NCBI RefSeq assembly: GCF_031844685.1
Contig: NZ_CP134605.1
Coordinates: 2,872,001 to 2,936,000 of the forward strand
Direction: 5' to 3'
DNA from: Streptomyces sp. ITFR-21
GTDB taxonomy: Bacteria > Actinomycetota > Actinomycetes > Streptomycetales > Streptomycetaceae
Length of the DNA: 64,000 nt
Below are positions 62,759 through 64,000 of the stretch, piece by piece; the stretch's first letter is position 1, and every line of letters begins with the position of its first letter. The notes under the pieces were generated by a model. It had not been told where the DNA came from and did not search any database. It saw nothing but the letters and a program-made list of their open reading frames with translations. The translations under genes and the position numbers were made by a program.

Positions 62759-63676
62759 ATGCAGATTCATCGTAGCCGCCATGCGCGCGGCTTCACGGTC
62801 CTGCCCAACGCGTTGTTGCAGGACCGGCGGCTGTCCTACACCGCCCGCGGCCTGCTGGCTGACCTCCTCTCCCGGCCCGACGGCTGGCGCGAGGACGGCC
62901 GCCACATGGCCGACACCAGCCCGCAGGGCCGCCTCACCGTGGCGAAGGCCCTGCGCGAACTGACCGCCGCCGGTTACTACCGCGTCGAGCGGGTGCGCCG
63001 CCCGGACGGCACTTTCGTCAGCGAAAGTCATGTGTACGACACCCCGCACACCGCGTACGCGACCGCCCAGATGGTGCCGAGTGCCGTACTCCCGGGCTCC
63101 GGTCGATTGGCCGCCGATGACCGTGGCGCCCACCCCGTAAAGGACCGTGGGAAAGAACCCACCCTCCCCGCCCGGCGGGTGGCCTTGGGCGGGCGGCGGG
63201 AGACCCCGCCCGCACCCCCGAGCCCGGCACTCGCCGAGGCGGCAGCGGTGCTCCACACGGTGATCTCAGCGGAGCCCCGCCTACGCCTCGGCGCGGCAGA
63301 GGCGATGACGCTCGCACCGCTGGTGGGGCTCTGGCTGGAGCGTGGCCTGGGTCCGCGTGATCTCGGCTTCGCACTGCTGGGCGGCCTGCCCGAACGCGTC
63401 CACAGCGCGTCTGCGCTCCTGCGCGACCGTCTGACCCGCAAGCTGCCCCCGGCCGTCGAACCGGCCGCCGTATCGTCGCGGCCCCGCCGGTACGAGTGCT
63501 CGGCATGTGCGCGCCCGACGCAGCACGAGGGCACCTGCCGCACCTGCGCAGGCGCGGACGCCGTGCCGCCCGACGCCGTCGATGAGCGTGCTCGTACCGC
63601 TACCCGGGGCCGCGCCCTGGTCCGCGCCGCCCTCAGCGACCGCCACCCGGGCCCGCTGGCCGGCGCGAGAGCCTGA
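62759..63676 (+). CDS. Element-encoded winged-helix and zinc-ribbon DNA-binding protein
   Basis: 305 residues from ATG 62759 (GGAG upstream). N-terminal winged helix (RGFTVLPNALLQDRRLSYTA to LTVAKALRELTAAGYYRVER), as in replication-initiator/RepA-like and PadR-like proteins of actinomycete elements. The middle is Ala/Arg-rich. A C-terminal zinc ribbon has CSAC near residue 245 and CRTCAG about 15 residues on. Likely regulates or initiates replication of the excised element. Family not certain. Confidence 0.7.
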   Translation: MQIHRSRHARGFTVLPNALLQDRRLSYTARGLLADLLSRPDGWREDGRHMADTSPQGRLTVAKALRELTAAGYYRVERVRRPDGTFVSESHVYDTPHTAYATAQMVPSAVLPGSGRLAADDRGAHPVKDRGKEPTLPARRVALGGRRETPPAPPSPALAEAAAVLHTVISAEPRLRLGAAEAMTLAPLVGLWLERGLGPRDLGFALLGGLPERVHSASALLRDRLTRKLPPAVEPAAVSSRPRRYECSACARPTQHEGTCRTCAGADAVPPDAVDERARTATRGRALVRAALSDRHPGPLAGARA

Positions 63677-63813
63677 CCTCGTCTCTCGCGGCTGCCGCCG
63701 CTCCGCGCCCGTCCCTGCTCTGACGCGCGCCCCTCCCCCGACCCACCGGGTGATGCCGCCCGCCCGCGCTGACGCGCGCGCCGCGCCGCCCACCGCCACG
63801 CCTGGAGCTCCGC

Positions 63814-64000
63814 ATGCCCACGTCCACCCCGTCCCAGCCCGAGCGCCCCGCTCCGATACCGGACCGGACCCACCCCCGGTCGCTCCCCTTCGACCGCCTC
63901 GTGATCCTGCTGCTCGGCGCCTGCGGATGCATCCTCTCCTTCGACTCGCTGCGCCAGGTCGCCCTGGCCACCCACGTCCGCCCCGACCTGAGCTACCTCT
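63814..64000 (+). CDS. DUF2637 membrane protein (5' part only)
   Basis: 62 codons before the window end. After a hydrophilic start (MPTSTPSQPERPAPIPDRTH), the first TM helix LVILLLGACGCILSF is followed by DSLRQVALATHVRPDLSYL, the conserved start of DUF2637 proteins found on most actinomycete integrative elements and plasmids. The 3' end is outside. Continues the element. Confidence 0.8.
   Translation, partial: MPTSTPSQPERPAPIPDRTHPRSLPFDRLVILLLGACGCILSFDSLRQVALATHVRPDLSYL

Larger units (their letters stand above)
60141..64000. mobile_element. Integrative element (AICE-like) inserted at tRNA-Pro, right end outside
   Basis: The order tRNA, integrase, excisionase on one strand, divergent winged-helix protein and DUF2637 membrane protein is the left-hand module of actinomycete integrative and conjugative elements such as pSAM2, which also uses a tRNA-Pro. 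Replication, Tra/FtsK-type and Spd genes would lie past position 64000. No second copy of the tRNA 3' end is in the window, so the far att site is outside. Confidence 0.75.

Overview
The window is very GC-rich actinobacterial DNA and almost certainly from Streptomyces or a close relative in the Streptomycetaceae. Family markers include a 68-residue BldC, the sporulation regulator WblA, a DUF3073 protein, an Lsr2-type nucleoid protein, tandem ArsA-like ATPases beside wblA, and a chromosomal valine/leucine dehydrogenase. GTG starts, TGA stops and near-total G/C at third codon positions fit. No rRNA operon or CRISPR array is visible.

Layout. 0-10.8 kb holds a peptide ABC-transporter ATPase (with the last codons of a permease), a membrane protein with a repetitive insertion, an extra UMP-kinase paralogue, a GlxA-type regulator divergent from an epimerase-like gene, and a MarR/FAD-oxidoreductase/PPOX group with clear inverted-repeat operators. 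10.8-15.2 kb has an L,D-transpeptidase and a PhzF protein among decayed remnants (TPR, metallophosphoesterase, lectin, amidohydrolase). 15.3-20.8 kb has two tRNA-Asp genes and tRNA-Phe around hrpA, a tRNA-Asp relic, then bldC. 21.3-35.3 kb holds vdh and most of the purine pathway: purM-purF, purL-purQ-purS (overlapping starts and stops), lsr2, three tRNA-Gly genes and purC.

37-44 kb is the most unusual part. Seven copies of a roughly 130-bp inverted-repeat module, embedded in C-rich or G-rich decamer-like arrays, fill three intergenic islands. Two islands form imperfect inverted arms of about 0.65 kb around purD and a two-TM SLATT-type gene. A membrane protein that looks like an M48 peptidase without its HExxH motif lies between the islands.

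44-60 kb continues with a GntR regulator, a dead Ser/Thr kinase gene, purA, a degenerate diacylglycerol-kinase-like protein, then the wblA neighbourhood: P450, MBL hydrolase, NUDIX and RidA/DUF4177 genes on one strand, twin ArsA ATPases, wblA, a class A penicillin-binding protein, YqeY and a membrane-linked phosphoesterase. At 60.07 kb tRNA-Pro(CGG) marks the edge of an integrative element running off the window: frameshifted tyrosine integrase, excisionase, a winged-helix/zinc-ribbon protein and the start of a DUF2637 membrane protein.

Functionally, purF, purD, purL/Q/S, purM, purC and purA together supply most IMP-synthesis steps plus the first AMP branch step. bldC and wblA control development. 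Repeats, relic tRNAs and pseudogenes show that this segment has been repeatedly rearranged.
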